A stretch of 64,000 bases of DNA, from contig FSRV01000002.1 of assembly GCA_900142905.1 (NCBI GenBank), forward strand, positions 2,852,001 to 2,916,000. Direction: 5' to 3'. Every line of letters starts with the position of its first letter. The stretch's first letter is position 1. Of this stretch, positions 18,701 to 27,884 are shown piece after piece. This DNA is from Burkholderia sp. GAS332. GTDB taxonomy: Bacteria > Pseudomonadota > Gammaproteobacteria > Burkholderiales > Burkholderiaceae. The notes beneath the pieces were generated by a model. It was not told the origin of the DNA. It searched no databases and saw nothing but the letters and a program-made list of their open reading frames with translations. The position numbers and the translations under genes are program-made.

Positions 18701-19537
18701 TCAGAAGTTTCCATCGGTCGATCTGGTGAGTTCTTCGTAAGCGTGCAACGCTTCAAGGCGAGCCTCGAGGATGGGCGTCACAACGGCTAACGCATCGCTG
18801 CCCGCGAGGAACTGCGTCGGCGGGTTGTCCAGCTCCGAAAGCCTGACAAGCACCTCTCCCAGTTTCGCAGGATCCCCCTGCTGTTGACCGTCGTAGGCCG
18901 AATAGGTGCTCTCTGCGCTCGCCTCACCCGCATAGTCTTCGATGGTGCTCTTGCTGTATTTGGCGTTCCCGCTGTCCAGCAGATCGGTTCGGAAGAAGCC
19001 TGGCGCGACGACGGTCACCTTGATGCCGAACGGTTCGACTTCTTGTGCAATCGATAACGAAAGGCCCTCAACCGCGAACTTGGCTGCTCCATAGGCACCG
19101 CAGTGCTTGAGGCCAACTACACCCGCGACGGAACTGATATTGATCACGCGCCCCGAGCGCTGCTTGCGCATGACCGGCATGACGGCGCGCATGACGTGCA
19201 TCACGCCATAGAAATTGGTATTGAACTGTCGTTCGATGTCCGCGGTAGCCATTTCCTCAAAATTGCCCAGCAGGCTGTAGCCAGCATTGTTCAGCAAGAC
19301 GTCGATGCGCCCGAATTGTTTGACCGCCGCCGCGACTGCCGCTTGGGCCTCTTCTTCATCGCTGACGTCCAGTTGGCAAACAGCGAGGTCGTTGCCCGCG
19401 AAATCCCGGAGGGCGTTGCGCACCTTGTCGAGATTTCTCCCAGTGGCGACAACTCGGTTACCGGCCTGCAATGCCGCTTTCGCTGCGGCAGCGCCGATAC
19501 CGCTTCCTGCGCCGGTGATAAACCAGACTTTGCTCAT
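18701..19537 (-). CDS. Short-chain dehydrogenase/reductase (classical SDR)
   Basis: A 278-residue NAD(P)-dependent oxidoreductase. The cofactor motif is TGAGSGIGAAAAK (residues about 8-20), NNAGYSLLG follows, then the catalytic Ser in INISSVAGVVG and the YxxxK pair in CGAYGAAKFAVEGLSL. ATG 19537 has GGAGAG upstream. It is divergent from the AraC gene at 19800; SDR/AraC divergent pairs of this kind are common and suggest control by that regulator. Substrate unknown. Confidence 0.88.
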   Translation of the reverse strand: MSKVWFITGAGSGIGAAAAKAALQAGNRVVATGRNLDKVRNALRDFAGNDLAVCQLDVSDEEEAQAAVAAAVKQFGRIDVLLNNAGYSLLGNFEEMATADIERQFNTNFYGVMHVMRAVMPVMRKQRSGRVINISSVAGVVGLKHCGAYGAAKFAVEGLSLSIAQEVEPFGIKVTVVAPGFFRTDLLDSGNAKYSKSTIEDYAGEASAESTYSAYDGQQQGDPAKLGEVLVRLSELDNPPTQFLAGSDALAVVTPILEARLEALHAYEELTRSTDGNF

Positions 19538-19799
19538 GCTTTCTCTCCAAATCGAATCGCCGGCTTGAGACCGGGACCTGAAGGTCCCGGGCCGGTGACA
19601 AAATGAGTCGGCAGTTCGACCTTCCAGCGTCTTCAGACATGGTCGGGAACGACTGGACCCAGTATGAAGGATCGGCACTTGAAGGCGTTTGCCGAAACTG
19701 ACGGGCTTTTTGCACGTTCTGACGAATGTCTTCCTGGCAGAGAATCGACAAGAGGCACGGATGCTAGACTTGAAACTGTAAAGCGAACCCGGGAATACG

Positions 19800-20720
19800 A
19801 TGAAAATGCCGAAAACAGTGGATGTTTCGCGCGTGTCGGCAACGGTCGACGTACTCGCGGAGCAAATCGCCCGATTTGCCCAAAGCGACGGGGATTACGC
19901 CACTCCCGTGCCGGGATTCACCCTTCACCGACGAAGCGTCGCCACCGAGCCAATACCTTGCATTTACGGCTTCGGACTCGGCGTCGTGGCCCAGGGCGAT
20001 AAACGTATTACGCTCGGAGAAGAAGTGTTCGACTATGGACCAGGACAGTCCTTGCTGACCACGATCGACCTGCCGGTGGTGTCGAATGTCACTGCAGCCA
20101 CGCGGGCCAAGCCGTTTCTCGGCGCCATGCTGACTATCGATTCACGCACCATCGTGCAACTGGCCGCAGAGATGGACTTGACGCAGCCGCCAAAGGACTG
20201 CTCCTACAAGGCGTTATCGATCGGGGAGCTGGAGCCGCTTGTACTTGATGCATTGATCCGGCTCGTTCGCTTGCTCGACGAACCCGATCTGATACCCCAC
20301 GTTGCCCCTCTGATACTTCGCGAGATTGCAGTTCGCCTGTTGGCAGGACCGTATGGGCCGATATTTCGCCACCTGGTGGCAGCAGGGTCGCCTAGCCAGC
20401 AAATCGCGCGGTCCGTCACCTGGCTCAAGCAAAATTTCTCGCACGCCATGCGTGTTGACGAACTGGCGGCGAATGCGCACATGAGCCCGTCGACATTTCG
20501 ACATCACTTTCGCGCCATCACCGGAATGAGCCCGCTGCAGTATCAGAAGCAATTGCGTTTGCAGGAAGCGCGACAGCTCATGCTGAACCAGAACCTTGAC
20601 GCAGGCAGTGCAGGCGTACGGGTCGGATACGAAAGCGCATCGCAGTTCAGCCGGGAGTACGCGCGGCTGTTTGGTGCTCCACCGTTACGCGACATACAAC
20701 GAATGCGCCTCACACATTAA
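19800..20720 (+). CDS. AraC-family regulator
   Basis: A 306-residue regulator: N-terminal cupin-like AraC_N domain (FTLHRRSVATEPIPCIYGFG, GEEVFDYGPGQSLLTTIDLP) and C-terminal pair of HTH motifs (MRVDELAANAHMSPSTFRHH, LQYQKQLRLQEARQLML, VGYESASQFSREYARLFG). It faces the SDR gene at 18701-19537 across 262 bp, which probably contains its operators, although no clear repeat was found. The 267 bp downstream (20721-20987) hold no recognisable gene. Confidence 0.88.
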   Translation: MKMPKTVDVSRVSATVDVLAEQIARFAQSDGDYATPVPGFTLHRRSVATEPIPCIYGFGLGVVAQGDKRITLGEEVFDYGPGQSLLTTIDLPVVSNVTAATRAKPFLGAMLTIDSRTIVQLAAEMDLTQPPKDCSYKALSIGELEPLVLDALIRLVRLLDEPDLIPHVAPLILREIAVRLLAGPYGPIFRHLVAAGSPSQQIARSVTWLKQNFSHAMRVDELAANAHMSPSTFRHHFRAITGMSPLQYQKQLRLQEARQLMLNQNLDAGSAGVRVGYESASQFSREYARLFGAPPLRDIQRMRLTH

Positions 20721-20987
20721 TCCCGATTCGACAGATTTCCAGCGGCTTGCTCCGTATAGGGCGGACGAACCAGCGCCTCCTGGTTAGTCATTCGTCGCTA
20801 CGTGAAGACATATAATTCCGGAGCACAATCAGGAAGGAGACGATATGACCGTGCCGTATTCCGTGCGGTGCCTCGTCGCCCGACCCGCAGGCGGAGAACT
20901 ACCCGAGGACAGGCGACCGACATAAATCGACGCAGAGCGATCATAGACTCGCACAGATACCGGACATTCGGATATTTGCACCCGCCC

Positions 20988-21425
20988 TCACCGGGGTTTG
21001 CGCGCGTAGTAGATATCCCATTCTCCCTCTGCCTGTTTCACAAACCCATGTCGTTGATAAAAGCGGTTTGAGTCACTATCGCGGAGCGCGCCTAGCCTGA
21101 CTGCAATCGATCGCGCGTCAGCATCTGCGAGGATCACCGCGAGTACCGTCGAGCCGACACCCTTCCCTTGATGCTCAGGCATGACATAAAAATGCTCAAG
21201 CATCAGATGATCGTCCGCAGGCCTCGTTAGGACGAAGCCTACTGTGACGCCATCAACCACGATGAACTTGCACAAGTCTGGATCAAACGATGACAGGAAA
21301 CGATCGCGTGCCCGCTGCGGATCGAAGCGCCCGATACGTTCCAGGCTTTCTCTCATCGCTTCGATGCGCATTTGAACTAGTGTTTCAGCGTCGTTGTGAG
21401 TGGTACTTGCGAACGCCAGTTTCAT
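20988..21425 (-). CDS. GNAT-family N-acetyltransferase
   Basis: A 145-residue acetyl-CoA-dependent acetyltransferase. The acetyl-CoA-binding motif A is present as HFYVMPEHQGKGVGSTVLAV (Q/RxxGxG/A), and the C-terminal NRFYQRHGFVKQAEGEWDIY is the usual GNAT end with the conserved Tyr. ATG 21425 follows a GAGGCGTGAAAG purine tract. The acceptor substrate is not predictable. Confidence 0.85.
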   Translation of the reverse strand: MKLAFASTTHNDAETLVQMRIEAMRESLERIGRFDPQRARDRFLSSFDPDLCKFIVVDGVTVGFVLTRPADDHLMLEHFYVMPEHQGKGVGSTVLAVILADADARSIAVRLGALRDSDSNRFYQRHGFVKQAEGEWDIYYARKPR

Positions 21426-21484
21426 CTTTCACGCCTCGTTCGTGTTCTGTGGGTTAGCCGGTCCGATTGCCGACTATCTTTGAC

Positions 21485-22279
21485 TTACTGTTCCACCGGG
21501 CAAAAATTGGCTTCCACATATTGACTCGGCGTTTCGCCCAGCACACGGCGGAATGCGGCCGCAAATGCGCTAGGACTTGCATAGCCGAGGTCTAGCGCGA
21601 CATGGGTCACTGGCTGCCCCATGCTCAGGCGTTCGATCGCCGCCAGTAGACAGACCTGCTGCCGCCATTCTCCGAAACTTACGCCGGACTGCGCGCGAAA
21701 TAAGCGCGTGAAGGTCCGCCGGCTCATCCCTGCTTCGGCCGCGGCGGTATCCAGGTCACTTGTGATCAACGGCTCCTTGAATATACGTCGACACACTCGT
21801 GCAAGACGCGGATCGGCGGGCAACGGAGCGTTCAACGAAAGCTGCGGCATGGTCGCTATCTCCGCGACGAGCAACGCCATCAACTTGCCGGCGCGTCCAT
21901 CGTCGTCGTACAAAGCCGGCAAATCAACGGCCTCGTCGAGCAGTTGCCTCAGTAGCGGTGAGACGCCATACACGCCGCATTGGGCGGCCAGCCCTGCCGT
22001 TCCTGCTGCCTCGTCCGAGACAAACGTGTTCAGCATCGTTACCGCACCGCTCATCGTCATTTCGTGCGCGACACCCGCGGGTACCCAGCACGCTCGCTGC
22101 GGGGGCACGAGCCAGTTGCCCTCTGGCGTCGCCAGGCTGATTGCGCCACGAGAAGCAAAGGCGAATTGCCCGCGCCGATGCGAGTGCGAAGGGAAAGTCG
22201 AGCCGGCCGGATAGTCGTTCACGGTAACGACAACGCTGCGGGGAATATCCTCGTAGGGATCGAGCAGAGTATTGCGCAT
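21485..22279 (-). CDS. AraC-family regulator with cupin N-terminus
   Basis: A 264-residue regulator with an AraC-type cupin domain (about 15-100; SHSHRRGQFAFASRGAISLA, VPPQRACWVPAGVAHEM) and a C-terminal AraC HTH (about 165-260; LDTAAAEAGMSRRTFTRLFR, LDLGYASPSAFAAAFRRVLG). The start at 22279 (MRNTLLDPYEDIPRS) fits family length; the frame stays open back to 22492 but that part is not conserved-looking. It is divergent from the alpha/beta hydrolase at 22436, a possible target. Confidence 0.85.
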   Translation of the reverse strand: MRNTLLDPYEDIPRSVVVTVNDYPAGSTFPSHSHRRGQFAFASRGAISLATPEGNWLVPPQRACWVPAGVAHEMTMSGAVTMLNTFVSDEAAGTAGLAAQCGVYGVSPLLRQLLDEAVDLPALYDDDGRAGKLMALLVAEIATMPQLSLNAPLPADPRLARVCRRIFKEPLITSDLDTAAAEAGMSRRTFTRLFRAQSGVSFGEWRQQVCLLAAIERLSMGQPVTHVALDLGYASPSAFAAAFRRVLGETPSQYVEANFCPVEQ

Positions 22280-22435
22280 GGCCCAAATTCTACAGCCATT
22301 GACCCGATACTGAAGGCGGGCCGTTTCCGTCACCTTTACGATGCAGCGCATGCCCGTCGAGTAGCGCACCTCAATGCGTTGAAGACAAGCCAGTCGCGCT
22401 AGTCGATCTAATCGTTCCTTCGGTTCGGAGTTGAA

Positions 22436-23197
22436 ATGCCCAATACGTTCCATCGGGTGGGGAATGGCCCTCACCCCGTCCTTGTACTGCATGGCTGGTT
22501 CGGTGACGCGCGATCGTTCGAGCCAATCGAGGCATGGCTATCGCAAGACACGTTCAGCTATGTCTTCATGGACTACCGCGGATACGGTGGGATGAAGGAA
22601 GCCGACGGCGAATATACGATCGACGAGATCGCCGCCGATACGCTTGCACTTGCGGACGTACTTGGATTTCCCAGCTTCAGCCTGGTGGGTCACTCAATGG
22701 GCGGAATGGCGATCGAAAAGATCGCGGCATGTGCGCCTGAGCGCGTACGGGCATTGATTCCGGTCGCGCCCGTACCCTGCGGCGGCATCCTGTTCGATGC
22801 GGAAAAGCGTGCACTGTTTGAAGGCGCTGCCGATCGACAGGACCACCGCGAGACAATCATTGATCGCAGCACGGGCAGTCGTCTGCCCTCTTCCTGGGTC
22901 CAATGGAAAGCAGCCTATTCGGCTGCGCATTCGTCAAAGAAGGCGTTCGCGGCGTACTTGCGCGCATGGGCCGATACGGACTTTAGCGACGAGATTGCGG
23001 GACGCCATCCGGTGAAGGTTCTTGTTGGAGAGCGTGATCCGACATTCAACATGACGCTAATGAGCGAAACGTACCTTCGACGATATCCGCTCGCCACCGT
23101 CGAGGTGCTGGAAAATTCAGGGCATTATCCGATGAACGAATCGCCCCTCGCACTCGTGACAGCCATCGAACGATTTCTCCTCGATAGAATACATTAA
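22436..23197 (+). CDS. Alpha/beta-fold hydrolase
   Basis: A 253-residue soluble hydrolase. The oxyanion region is VLHGWFGDARSF, the nucleophile elbow GHSMGG (Ser near residue 86), and the catalytic Asp/His pair is likely in VGERDPTFN and NSGHYPMNESP. ATG 22436 has GGAG. It is a paralogue of the hydrolase at 49342-50139 (shared YVFxDxRGYG, YTxxEIAADxLxLAD, GHYPMxExP). An esterase or C-C hydrolase role is inferred; substrate unknown. Confidence 0.85.
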   Translation: MPNTFHRVGNGPHPVLVLHGWFGDARSFEPIEAWLSQDTFSYVFMDYRGYGGMKEADGEYTIDEIAADTLALADVLGFPSFSLVGHSMGGMAIEKIAACAPERVRALIPVAPVPCGGILFDAEKRALFEGAADRQDHRETIIDRSTGSRLPSSWVQWKAAYSAAHSSKKAFAAYLRAWADTDFSDEIAGRHPVKVLVGERDPTFNMTLMSETYLRRYPLATVEVLENSGHYPMNESPLALVTAIERFLLDRIH

Positions 23198-23268
23198 GGA
23201 TACCTTTATACATCAGCATGTCATGGCACTCGCTCTCGCTGGCCGCGACTGGCAACAAACCGGCGCGG

Positions 23269-23715
23269 TCATTTAGCCGAATTCAGGATGGCCGCCAGAA
23301 AGAGCAGCGATGCCGCAAGACTCAACACGCTGCGAACTGCGTGGAGCCGGCCCCACTTATCAAGTAACGTCCGCGTTTCAGCCGACGCGAGATCGCGCCC
23401 TTGCATCAATAGCTGCACATTGGTGGGCCGGATGACGATCAACGTGAACGGTACGACACTGCCTATTAGCAGAGCGCCGATCAGCCAGATTACGCCTGCG
23501 CCTAGCGACCACGCCACAATGGCAGCACCGCAACTCAGCACGGCCAGTGGCGCCTGCATCATCGTCGCGCGGGCATAGCTTGGCGCCCAAACCGTCGCAG
23601 CCGTCCTGGTGTCGCATTGCATCCGGGCTGGATGCTCGACAAGACTAATGTAGACGGCGGCGCCAGCAAAAACCGCACAAGTCAGCACAGCGACGAATTC
23701 CGCCATCCCTAGCAT
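23269..23715 (-). CDS. DUF1772 (anthrone-oxygenase-like) membrane protein
   Basis: A 148-residue protein with four hydrophobic segments. The first helix region AGAAVYISLVEHPARMQCDT and the central PFTLIVIRPTNVQLLMQGRD, then RLHAVRSVLSLAASLLFL, are typical of DUF1772, which includes anthrone oxygenases. The start at 23715 follows GGAGGTGCGT. No polyketide genes are adjacent, so a specific activity is not claimed. Confidence 0.8.
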   Translation of the reverse strand: MLGMAEFVAVLTCAVFAGAAVYISLVEHPARMQCDTRTAATVWAPSYARATMMQAPLAVLSCGAAIVAWSLGAGVIWLIGALLIGSVVPFTLIVIRPTNVQLLMQGRDLASAETRTLLDKWGRLHAVRSVLSLAASLLFLAAILNSAK

Positions 23716-23812
23716 ACGCACCTCCAGTTGGACGCTCACCGCGCAGGTTATGTCAGGACGTCTGCATTTTTCTCTCGACCATGATTCTGGACTTCCGGCA
23801 TCGCCCACCCCG

Positions 23813-24616
23813 CTAAATGAGTTCAGCGATACGAACAATGACGAATGCCGCCGGAACGAGCACCGCCTGCGCACACAGTGTGCCGAGAACGCGTGCCCCC
23901 GCGAGCGTGGTAATGGCCCGCCGGAAGCTGTTTTCCGAAACCCGGCCTTCGATGACGTCGTCCGTCATCACTGAAACTTGCGGGTCGATGACGACCGCCA
24001 ATACCACGGTCGCGAAGCCATTGATAACTGACGATAGATTCGCGCACGTCACTCGCAAATCCGGCTTCAGGTATCCCGCATAAAGTGACGCGAAAACGCC
24101 GACCGTCCAGATTGCCATCGCTAGAACGTTCAGCCCGATGACCGTCCAGGAAACGCCCGCGCCGCCGGTCAGTTGGGTGACATTGTGTCGGGAAGGAAGC
24201 CGCGCGCCGATCCGGATGTAGCTCACGCCCCCGCGACTGAAGATATGGAGTAGCAGACGAGGAATCGAGCGATTCGCTTGAAAGTGATCAACAGCTCGGC
24301 TGAAGTAACGCTGGAAGGTGGGAATGAGAAATGTACCGACGATGCTTGCCACGGTGGCGGTCAGCAGGAAAAGCCGAAAATCGCCGAGCAAGCCCTGCGC
24401 CGCGTGACGCGCAATATCGAGCTCAACCCGCTTTGCGATGAATGGCCCCTGAAAGGAGTTCGCCGTTCGGGAGACTAAGGCAATGATCCCGAATAGCGAA
24501 AACGACACGGCGATACGGCGTGTGCGAACGCCAGCGATCCGCACCGCATAAGCCAGTGTTGCGATCACATGAATGACAAATGTAAGCCCGCATATGATCC
24601 AAAGCTGAGTGTCCAT
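23813..24616 (-). CDS. Probable lipid II flippase, Amj family (DUF2837)
   Basis: A 267-residue multi-pass inner-membrane protein. The N-terminal region (TFVIHVIATLAYAVRIAGVR, TRRIAVSFSLFGIIALVSRT, ANSFQGPFIAKRVE) matches what I recall of Amj/YdaH, the alternate to MurJ that flips lipid II across the membrane in Bacillus. About six hydrophobic segments are seen, ending VLVPAAFVIVRIAELI. ATG 24616 is used; a start at 24643 is possible. It stands alone between a DUF1772 gene and an APH-type kinase, so nothing nearby supports a cell-wall role; the call rests on sequence resemblance. Confidence 0.72.
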   Translation of the reverse strand: MDTQLWIICGLTFVIHVIATLAYAVRIAGVRTRRIAVSFSLFGIIALVSRTANSFQGPFIAKRVELDIARHAAQGLLGDFRLFLLTATVASIVGTFLIPTFQRYFSRAVDHFQANRSIPRLLLHIFSRGGVSYIRIGARLPSRHNVTQLTGGAGVSWTVIGLNVLAMAIWTVGVFASLYAGYLKPDLRVTCANLSSVINGFATVVLAVVIDPQVSVMTDDVIEGRVSENSFRRAITTLAGARVLGTLCAQAVLVPAAFVIVRIAELI

Positions 24617-24762
24617 GCTATCGCGGCGAGTTTGGCAAGACATCAGTCTACCGGAGCGCGTGCCCGGCCCGACTCGGCCCGTCGCATTTCGCCAAAGCTG
24701 TCACGGAACCGAGCTAGCCATTCGCCCTTCCCGTGTTCCCTCAGATAAGCTTGCGTCGATGC

Positions 24763-25674
24763 TTACGTTTCAGCCAGACTCAGCATAACGTCTGCGATGC
24801 CGACCAGTTCTGTGGCGCGCGCGATTTCCCCTACGGCTTCGGCGGCAGCCACAAAGCCGACGAGCCACAAGGCGGCGTAGAAGCGCGTCGCCCGCAGGGC
24901 GTCGACTCGCGGGCTCCAACAGCGAATCAGTTCTTCCCCGTAGAAGCGGCCGGCCTCTCCAACGTCAGCGGCGAGGTGAGCGAGTGTCGTGCCGACCGAC
25001 ATCAATGGGTCGCCATAGCAGACCGTGTCGAAATCAATGACGCCTTGCAGCTCGCCTCGTTCGACCAGAACATTTTTCGTCGTCAGATCGTCAAGAAAGC
25101 ACGTGGGGGATAGCGAGGCAAAGTGGGGCTCAACCGATCGCCGTACCGCGCGCAGACGAGCACGCAGTTGCGCCAGCGGCGTCGCATCGACGGCGATCGA
25201 GTCATTTGCCGGCTCGCCGAAGATATTCGTCCATTGCGCAAACGTGGGATGTCCGCCGATCGGCGCCCAGCCAAAACCATTGCTGCGAGGCAAGCAGCCC
25301 ACGCGTTTCTGATATTCGGTCACGGTTTCAGCGACGCGTGTCATCTGTTCCGGGCACATCTGCGGCAGTTCATAGGCAAGATCGCGACCCGGTATCCAGT
25401 TCAGGATGATGAACGAGCCGCCCGATTCCGTAGCACCGCTCGCAAGCACGGTCTGGACGGGCAACTCCATCTCACGCAGGATGCCCAGGTTGCGCCCGGT
25501 GTGCGCGAAGGCGTTGCGGTGCGGGCTGACGCGAAGCACCGTCGATTGTCCTTCCGGAAGATCAACGCGAAAGATGCAGTTGCCACTTTGCGTGAGTAAC
25601 TGACGCTCTGCGGCAAGCGGAGGCATATGCAGGGCAGCCCGAACCAGTTCGGCGGCTTGTTCGTCGTCAATCAC
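24763..25674 (-). CDS. APH-fold phosphotransferase, unusual catalytic loop
   Basis: A 303-residue protein of the aminoglycoside/choline-kinase-like fold (APH). The N-lobe contains TVLRVSPHRNAF, and the catalytic loop reads CFLDDLTTKNVLVERGELQ followed by GVIDFDTVCYGDP with the metal-binding IDFD. The Brenner motif HxDxxxxN is here LDDLTTKN, so the His is replaced by Leu while Asp and Asn remain. GTG at 25674 with GGGGA is preferred over an upstream start at 25743. Function (small-molecule kinase or resistance) cannot be fixed. The 228 bp upstream, before the ligase stop, hold nothing recognisable. Confidence 0.78.
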   Translation of the reverse strand: MIDDEQAAELVRAALHMPPLAAERQLLTQSGNCIFRVDLPEGQSTVLRVSPHRNAFAHTGRNLGILREMELPVQTVLASGATESGGSFIILNWIPGRDLAYELPQMCPEQMTRVAETVTEYQKRVGCLPRSNGFGWAPIGGHPTFAQWTNIFGEPANDSIAVDATPLAQLRARLRAVRRSVEPHFASLSPTCFLDDLTTKNVLVERGELQGVIDFDTVCYGDPLMSVGTTLAHLAADVGEAGRFYGEELIRCWSPRVDALRATRFYAALWLVGFVAAAEAVGEIARATELVGIADVMLSLAET

Positions 25675-25902
25675 GTTTGTCCCCGCCCATATCGCACTAC
25701 ATGAAGTGTGGCGGATTACAACGGATCTAGGTCGATAGAGCAATGGGCCGAATATTTCCGTTTGTTAGGCCGTAGCATTGGGGCAATGAGTTCTTTCGCT
25801 TTGCTGACTATTCGCTCTCGATCGAACAACAACATCCTTGCATCCGGGATGCGCTGGACCGGGTCTGCGATTGCCCAATGGATGATCGAACGTGTTGAAG
25901 GC

Positions 25903-27798
25903 TCACTCGATCACGATCACCGAGTCATCCGCCGAGAAGAGCCGTCGCACCTCATCCGCGCGCAGGGTCAATACCGCTCTTTGATTGACATAGCCCTTGT
26001 CGGTGATCTCGCCCGCTTCGAGCGACGGCGTCCCGGACAGAATCACCGCGCGCGCCGCGCGTTGCGATGCGCCGGCATCACTGGCAAGACTTCGTAATCC
26101 TCTACATATTGCCTCGCGAACCGCCTCGTGACGACCCAGCTCGATACCCGTCGCCGTCGCGGCATCGAGCTCCGGTGCAAGCGCGCGCAACGCCGCAGTC
26201 GGGAAAATCAGCACGCCTATCTCAGCGCCGTCATGACCGGCGACCACGACGTCGAGCGCGAACGGGGTGAGCGCAGCCACTGCGTTGAGCCGCAGCGTGC
26301 CGACCGATACCCATGTGCCGCTCGACAGCTTGAAGTCTTCGGCGACGCGTCCGTCGAACAACACGCCGGCATTCGGATCGGCGGGATCGCACAGTTTGCC
26401 GGCATCGCCGATCCGGTAAAAACCCTCCTCGTCGAAGGCCGCGGCGCTCGCCTCCGGATCGTTCAGATAGCCTGGAAAGACCGATGGTCCGCGCACCCGC
26501 ATTTCGAGCTTGCCGCCGCCCGGGACGAACTTCAGTTCATTGCCCGGCGCCGGGACGCCGATATTGCCGGCTATGTCGTGCCGGAAATGCACACTGGTCA
26601 CGAGCGGCGCGGTCTCCGTCGCGCCCCACGCGGACGCGAAGAAAACCGGCTCGGCGCCGTCGCGGCGATGCCGCGCCGCGACGCGTTCGAAGCGCTCGCG
26701 CAGCTGCGGCGGCAAGCTCGCCGCCGCGTAAAACAGCACTTGCAAACGGGCGTAGAAGCGCGCGGCAAATGCGTCGTCGCTTTCCAGAAACGGCGCAAGC
26801 GCATCGAACCCGCGTGGCACGTTGAAATGGAGCGTCGGTGCGACGTCACGCAGATTGTCGACGCTGCGTTCGATCAGACCGGGCGCCGGCCGCCCATCGT
26901 CGACGTACAGCGTGCCGCCATGTCGCAAGATCAGGTTGAAGTTGTGATTGGCGCCGAAGGTATGACTCCACGGCAACCAGTCGACGACAACCGGTGCCGT
27001 TTGATCGACGAACGTCCAGCACTGCGCGATCATCTGCTGATTGGCGCTCAGCATGCCGTGCGTATTGACGACGAGCTTAGGACTACCCGTTGAGCCCGAG
27101 GTCAGCAGCAGCTTCGCGATATCGCCCGCTGCAATGCGTGCATGCGCCGCGCTGACCGCATCGGTCGCCGCGCACGACGTCAGCGTATCGAACCCTAGCC
27201 AGCCGGCCCGCAGCGCTTGCGTCGCGACGATAGGACAGCTAAGCGGCGCGGCGGCAAGCGCCGGGCCGTAGACGTCGCCGTCCTCGACATAGACCACGGC
27301 GGGATCGAGCTGCCGCAGAATGCGGTGCAGCTTCGACGGATCCTTCGCGACCCGTGCATAAGCCGAGGACACCGTCGCGGCAGGCCGTCCGACATACATC
27401 GATGCGAGCGTCATCAGCGCATGGTTGACGCTGTTATCGGACAGCACCGTCACCGGCCGATGTGGCGCGGCGTCGAGATCGAGCAGCGCCTGGCCGATCG
27501 AGCGCACGCTGCGCAGCGCCTCGGCATAGCTCACCCTGCGCCAGCGCGCGGCACCGCCGTCGCGAATCCGTTCAGCTAGAAACGGCGTAGCGGGTGTGAG
27601 CGCCGCCCAATGCTCAAGCCAGTCGACGACGCTGCGTCCGTACGGCGCCAGCTTCGTGCGCGAGCGCAGCACGAAGCTGCCATCGGCTCGCGTCTCCTGC
27701 ACAATGTCCGGTTGCGCGAGCGGCAAGACAGCGTCACGGCCGCGGCGCGCATGGCCAGCAGGCATCGAATCGGTCCATCCGGTCAGTTCAGGACCCAT
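25903..27798 (-). CDS. Feruloyl-CoA synthase-like acyl-CoA ligase
   Basis: A 631-residue ANL-superfamily ligase that would activate an aryl- or alkyl-carboxylate with ATP and CoA. Core motifs: TSGSTGSPK at 233-241, ASAWGATETAP (A5), YRIGDAGKL (A7) and GEITDKGYVNQRAVL (A10, catalytic Lys). The N-terminus (QPDIVQETRADGSFVLRS, RSVVDWLEHWAALTP, TVLSDNSVNHALM) is characteristic of feruloyl-CoA synthases rather than of general acyl-CoA synthetases. ATG 27798 follows GAGGTGG; the frame is open for 260 codons further but there overlaps the BKACE gene. Last gene of the four-gene operon. The true substrate may not be ferulate. Confidence 0.82.
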   Translation of the reverse strand: MGPELTGWTDSMPAGHARRGRDAVLPLAQPDIVQETRADGSFVLRSRTKLAPYGRSVVDWLEHWAALTPATPFLAERIRDGGAARWRRVSYAEALRSVRSIGQALLDLDAAPHRPVTVLSDNSVNHALMTLASMYVGRPAATVSSAYARVAKDPSKLHRILRQLDPAVVYVEDGDVYGPALAAAPLSCPIVATQALRAGWLGFDTLTSCAATDAVSAAHARIAAGDIAKLLLTSGSTGSPKLVVNTHGMLSANQQMIAQCWTFVDQTAPVVVDWLPWSHTFGANHNFNLILRHGGTLYVDDGRPAPGLIERSVDNLRDVAPTLHFNVPRGFDALAPFLESDDAFAARFYARLQVLFYAAASLPPQLRERFERVAARHRRDGAEPVFFASAWGATETAPLVTSVHFRHDIAGNIGVPAPGNELKFVPGGGKLEMRVRGPSVFPGYLNDPEASAAAFDEEGFYRIGDAGKLCDPADPNAGVLFDGRVAEDFKLSSGTWVSVGTLRLNAVAALTPFALDVVVAGHDGAEIGVLIFPTAALRALAPELDAATATGIELGRHEAVREAICRGLRSLASDAGASQRAARAVILSGTPSLEAGEITDKGYVNQRAVLTLRADEVRRLFSADDSVIVIE

Positions 27799-27884
27799 TG
27801 CCACCTCTGACGACGCCCTGCGCAAAACACCCGCTGTGAATGCAACATCGCTTGCCTCCTGATGGTTGTGATGAGCGACTAGCG

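Noticed and set aside
20721..20987. 89-codon open frame between the AraC and GNAT genes
   Set aside because: Arg-rich, no recognisable domain and overlaps the GNAT gene.
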